Source of the DNA: Weissella coleopterorum
GTDB lineage: Bacteria > Bacillota > Bacilli > Lactobacillales > Lactobacillaceae
Direction: 5' to 3'
NCBI RefSeq assembly: GCF_011304355.1
Contig: NZ_CP049888.1
Location: 1-64,000 of the forward strand
DNA length: 64,000 nucleotides
Position numbers and translations under genes: made by a program. Below the pieces are notes generated by a model. It worked only from the letters and a program-made list of their open reading frames with translations, ran no database searches and was not told where the DNA came from. Of this stretch, positions 61,208 to 64,000 are shown piece by piece (position 1 is the first letter of the stretch; each line of letters begins with the position of its first letter).

Positions 61208-61723
61208 CTAATTGCGATTATCTCTAATATATTTACCGTTCTCTTCAACTACACTTCCTTCTTTAATATGATCACGTGCAAAGAAATTATAATCAAAATA
61301 CGTTTCTAAATTATCACTTGGCAATTCAGATACTCCGCCCACATTTTCCACAAGCTCTAATCCCAATTCTTTTTCAGAAGTAGCATTAAAAATTTCAATA
61401 CTATCCAAATCCTCCTGCGTAAAATTCATTGGATCAATTAATTCTGCGTCAATTAATAATTTAAATTTTGTAATGTCATAATTCAAAGTCTGTAAATACT
61501 TAAAACGTGTACTTAACTCATCAATACTCTTATAACTATTCATTTTATTAAATGGTAATTCTGAATCAGTCACAATATACTCTTCATTCCCACTATTTCC
61601 ACCAATAGCACCCATTAGCTTTAATTGTTCAACCACCTTTTTACCAGAAACAGGTAAATCAAACCACATTCCCTTTGCTGGTTCTAACATTGCCCCTACA
61701 AAAATACTTCCTGTAATATCCAT
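61208..61723 (-). CDS. ardA: Antirestriction protein ArdA family
   Basis: 171 aa from the ATG at 61723 with GGAG 9 nt upstream. N-terminal segment IFVGAMLEPAKGMWFDLPV, central EEYIVTDSELPFNKMNSYKS and C-terminal ELVENVGGVSELPSDNLETY then FDYNFFARDHIKEGS follow the ArdA pattern. ArdA mimics DNA to block type I restriction and eases entry into a new host (Tn916 orf18). Length is as in the family. Confidence 0.85.
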   Translation of the reverse strand: MDITGSIFVGAMLEPAKGMWFDLPVSGKKVVEQLKLMGAIGGNSGNEEYIVTDSELPFNKMNSYKSIDELSTRFKYLQTLNYDITKFKLLIDAELIDPMNFTQEDLDSIEIFNATSEKELGLELVENVGGVSELPSDNLETYFDYNFFARDHIKEGSVVEENGKYIRDNRN

Positions 61724-61756
61724 AATTATTTTCTCCATTCTTAAAATTAGGCAACA

Positions 61757-61786
61757 AAAAAGAGCTTTAAATTTTAAAGCTCTTTT
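61757..61786 (-). terminator. Terminator of truncated ardA paralogue
   Basis: Nearly perfect arms AAAAGAGCTTTAAA/TTTTAAAGCTCTTTT starting right at the stop codon of the 91-aa gene, with T-run on the minus strand. Confidence 0.7.
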
Positions 61787-62062
61787 CTAAATATATTTTT
61801 CATTATTACGTACATATACGCCATCAATCAGCAATATACTACCATCTTCAATATGATCTCTTGCAAAAAACTCATAATTAAACGGTGTTTCTTGCATATT
61901 TAACGGCAATTCAGATATGCCACCAACATTTTCGATTAATTCTCTACCTAAACTATCTAACTCATCAGCCTTAAAAAATTCAAACTTACTTATATCTTGT
62001 TCAGTATAGTTATTTTCGTCAATCAAATTATGTTTAATTAAAAATTCAGCCTTTTTATCCAT
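61787..62062 (-). CDS. Truncated ArdA paralogue (C-terminal domain)
   Basis: 91 aa from the ATG at 62062 with AGGAG 6 nt upstream; the C-terminal ~45 residues (RELIENVGGISELPLNMQET, then FNYEFFARDHIEDGSILL) are clearly related to the ArdA encoded downstream (61208-61723) but the N-terminal and central domains are missing. It may be a decayed copy, or a separate small antirestriction or interaction protein, since its own start and terminator are intact. Confidence 0.7.
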   Translation of the reverse strand: MDKKAEFLIKHNLIDENNYTEQDISKFEFFKADELDSLGRELIENVGGISELPLNMQETPFNYEFFARDHIEDGSILLIDGVYVRNNEKYI

Positions 62063-62225
62063 AACATACTCCTGCTCCCCTGATATAAAACCAATTATAC
62101 AATATTTCACATTTATTAGTATATCAAATGTTCAAAAAATGCAAAAACAAATTAATAACAGCATTTTATATAGCTAAATAATAAGGATATATTATTCACA
62201 ATGTAACGGTTTTTCTAATAATAAT

Positions 62226-63596
62226 TTATCCAGCCTCCCTTAGACTACCCATATGTTCCATAAATTCATGTAAATTAAATCCTTTTTCAACTTCTGGCGC
62301 AAAAAATGCACGTACAGCTCCGTCCCCCATTTGAAAGAATCCCCAACCTTTTAAGTCATTTGACAATGGGCGTAACTCTTTATCGCTATCAGGAAACAAC
62401 ATCTTTTGAATTTCTGGTGTTGGCTTTCCCATAACCACTCTAAAATTCAACTGATTACGAATAGCCATAGGCAATGAATCAGCAGACGGTCTCTGCATTC
62501 CCACAATCAAATAAAATCCAAGTTCACGTCCCATCATAGCTATTTCATTCAAATCTCCTGACGCTAAATCATAAGCCTTACGTTCAGGCGTACCAAAGGC
62601 TAACTTATCATTCATTTCTTTCCACGCTCCGAACTCATCAAAGAACATAAAATGTGGTTTAAAATTAAACTCCATGTATGCCCCAATTTTGCCTTCTGCC
62701 TTAATCTTTTCCATTTTTTTGGCACGTTCCATCATTGCTTCATAAACAATATGAATTTGTTCATTAATCGCTGTGTTGGTACTAAATACCTTTCCTTTTA
62801 ATATGTCCGTATATTGTAGAGCGCCTAAATCAGAACGTTTAGGATCAAATACCACTATAAATTTTGTAATAGCTAATAACTGACCTAATATCGCAAATAG
62901 AAAATATGACTTACCTGTTCCAACGTTCCCACTAACCAACATGTTATAGAATTTGTCATACTTCCAATCAATTCCCTTAACAATATTTAATGAACCTTTT
63001 TTAGGTTTTAATGCTGATAACTTCAATCTAAATTTAATTGGATCAAACGCAAACGTACTAATCATTTTATTTTTTAAATATACATTAGTTTGACGATCCG
63101 CCATAAATGCCGTTTCGACCACAGCGTCAAATTCCCCTTTATCAAAACGTTCCATAAACTGTTCGCCATTAATTGGCTCTTCTAAGACCATTTGACCGGT
63201 ATCAAATTTGAACTTAACTCTTACCTTTGGAAAATATGAGACAAACTCTCCGTCATCATCTGACTTAGTTTCAAATAATCCCTTTGTAACCATCAATAAA
63301 GATAACATTTGCCTAAATTCAATTGACTTTAAATAATTTGCCAATCGATCCCTATGGCTTAATGAATAACTGGTATATAACCACTTTAAAAATATGGTTT
63401 CTGCCAATAAGACAATCGCTAAAATAACTAAAAATGAAATTACATATTGAACATTATTTACTTGTACCAAGGATTGCCTTAACTTCCACCAAACAAAGCT
63501 AAATAACATTAGCAACAAAAAAGCACTAACATATAAACAACGTAATAATAACGTCCTAGCTAGTACCTGATCTTTATATTTAATTGTCTTAAACAT
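62226..63596 (-). CDS. FtsK/SpoIIIE-type conjugative coupling ATPase (TcpA-like)
   Basis: 456 aa. Two N-terminal membrane helices (about 13-36 and 46-66), Walker A SGNVGTGKSYFLF near residue 230, Walker B MFFDEFGAWKE near 320 and the motif MMGRELGFYLIVGMQRPSAD near 365. It brings the relaxosome to the mating channel, as Tn916 Orf21 and ICEBs1 ConQ do. It overlaps the VirB4 gene by 1 nt. Confidence 0.9.
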   Translation of the reverse strand: MFKTIKYKDQVLARTLLLRCLYVSAFLLLMLFSFVWWKLRQSLVQVNNVQYVISFLVILAIVLLAETIFLKWLYTSYSLSHRDRLANYLKSIEFRQMLSLLMVTKGLFETKSDDDGEFVSYFPKVRVKFKFDTGQMVLEEPINGEQFMERFDKGEFDAVVETAFMADRQTNVYLKNKMISTFAFDPIKFRLKLSALKPKKGSLNIVKGIDWKYDKFYNMLVSGNVGTGKSYFLFAILGQLLAITKFIVVFDPKRSDLGALQYTDILKGKVFSTNTAINEQIHIVYEAMMERAKKMEKIKAEGKIGAYMEFNFKPHFMFFDEFGAWKEMNDKLAFGTPERKAYDLASGDLNEIAMMGRELGFYLIVGMQRPSADSLPMAIRNQLNFRVVMGKPTPEIQKMLFPDSDKELRPLSNDLKGWGFFQMGDGAVRAFFAPEVEKGFNLHEFMEHMGSLREAG

Positions 63597-64000
63597 TATT
63601 CATAAGTCCCTTCTAGAAGCGCACTTGAGTTACTATCAACGGTCTTAAAGGCTTCTAACCACTCGTTAAATAACACATGGACTACAACTTTACCAACACG
63701 TCCGTAAATATCACGATACAAACATTGACCCTTTTTCAAGTCCTGCAACATCTTAATATTGTCATCATTTACTGGTAACCCAAACTGTCTTAAAATGTTT
63801 GGTCTGTCATCTGGATCATCAAACGCAAAAATTTGACCATATTGTCCGGTACTGTCTGCGTTATTCACATCAGCCACACGTTGAGTAGATGAAATCAACA
63901 TATTGTTTTCCGATCGTCCCAAACGTTTAATCGAATCAAGCACCTTTTTCCCGGCTTCTGATGATTCAAAGATCCACGCTTCGTCCAATATCTCTAAACT
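63596..64000 (-). CDS. VirB4-like conjugation ATPase, C-terminal part (runs off right edge)
   Basis: About 134 residues are present. Walker B-like region ILDEAWIFESSEAGKKVL leads to motif QRVADVNN and the C-terminal half. The codons continue openly to the window end, so the gene begins beyond 64000. This ATPase powers the type IV secretion channel (ConE/Orf16 class in Firmicute ICEs). Order VirB4-coupling ATPase-ArdA-relaxase defines the transfer operon. Confidence 0.82.
   Translation of the reverse strand, partial: SLEILDEAWIFESSEAGKKVLDSIKRLGRSENNMLISSTQRVADVNNADSTGQYGQIFAFDDPDDRPNILRQFGLPVNDDNIKMLQDLKKGQCLYRDIYGRVGKVVVHVLFNEWLEAFKTVDSNSSALLEGTYE

Noticed and set aside
62111..62225. Promoters upstream of the truncated ardA gene
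   Set aside because: Several TATAAT-like and TTGNNN boxes occur in this AT-rich stretch, but none has a convincing pair and spacing.

Overview
The window comes from a low-GC Firmicute of the Lactobacillaceae. The block lysS-hslO-rpiA and the block ftsH-hpt-tilS-divIC-rqcP-flippase-mfd-pth are typical of lactic acid bacteria. I lean towards a Weissella/Leuconostoc-type host, but that is inference from gene content and AT-rich composition. Three segments are visible: a siphovirus prophage (1 to about 38.45 kb), host chromosome (about 38.45 to 57 kb), and the edge of an integrative conjugative element (ICE) marked by an IS110-family insertion sequence (about 57 to 64 kb).

Prophage. Nearly everything is leftward (minus strand), so the map reads right to left. 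It starts with a rightward lysogeny cassette (CI-like repressor, degenerate ImmA-like protein, membrane-anchored repeat protein, tyrosine integrase) that abuts the 3' side of lysS. A divergent control region has three copies of a 10-bp palindromic operator. Leftward follow Cro-like and small early genes, then replication/recombination genes (Sak4-like ATPase, DUF669 ssDNA-binding protein, primase, SF3 helicase, RusA). A repeat-bearing AT-rich candidate origin lies between helicase and rusA. Next come accessory genes (XRE regulator, two overlapping DNA adenine methyltransferases, YopX, VRR-NUC) and an ArpU-type late regulator. A cargo zone between ArpU and HNH carries a class II Fic protein, a 34-aa basic/hydrophobic peptide with a candidate antisense RNA, a 150-nt tRNA-like RNA and small individually terminated genes. 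The late genes are cos-type packaging (HNH, TerS, TerL, portal, protease, HK97 capsid), head-tail joining, the tail with a programmed -1 frameshift in the tail chaperones, baseplate, holin, and an endolysin cut by the left edge.

Host chromosome. lysS, hslO (Hsp33 without any cysteine) and rpiA are leftward. A LacI-family regulator is divergent from a nucleoside transporter followed by two nucleoside hydrolases. The same 16-bp palindromic operator type sits just downstream of the -10 of both rpiA and the transporter promoter, and a cre box overlaps the transporter -35. This suggests one nucleoside/ribose regulon feeding ribose 5-phosphate into central metabolism. Beyond lie ftsH, hpt, tilS, divIC, rqcP, a flippase, mfd and pth.

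ICE edge. An IS110-family transposase has a structured upstream non-coding region expected to give its bridge RNA. Then come a MobT/Rep_trans relaxase, an oriT-like GC-rich inverted repeat of the Tn916/ICEBs1 kind, a nested palindrome resembling a single-strand origin, an ArdA antirestriction gene with a truncated paralogue, an FtsK-type coupling ATPase and the C-terminal part of a VirB4-like ATPase running off the right edge.
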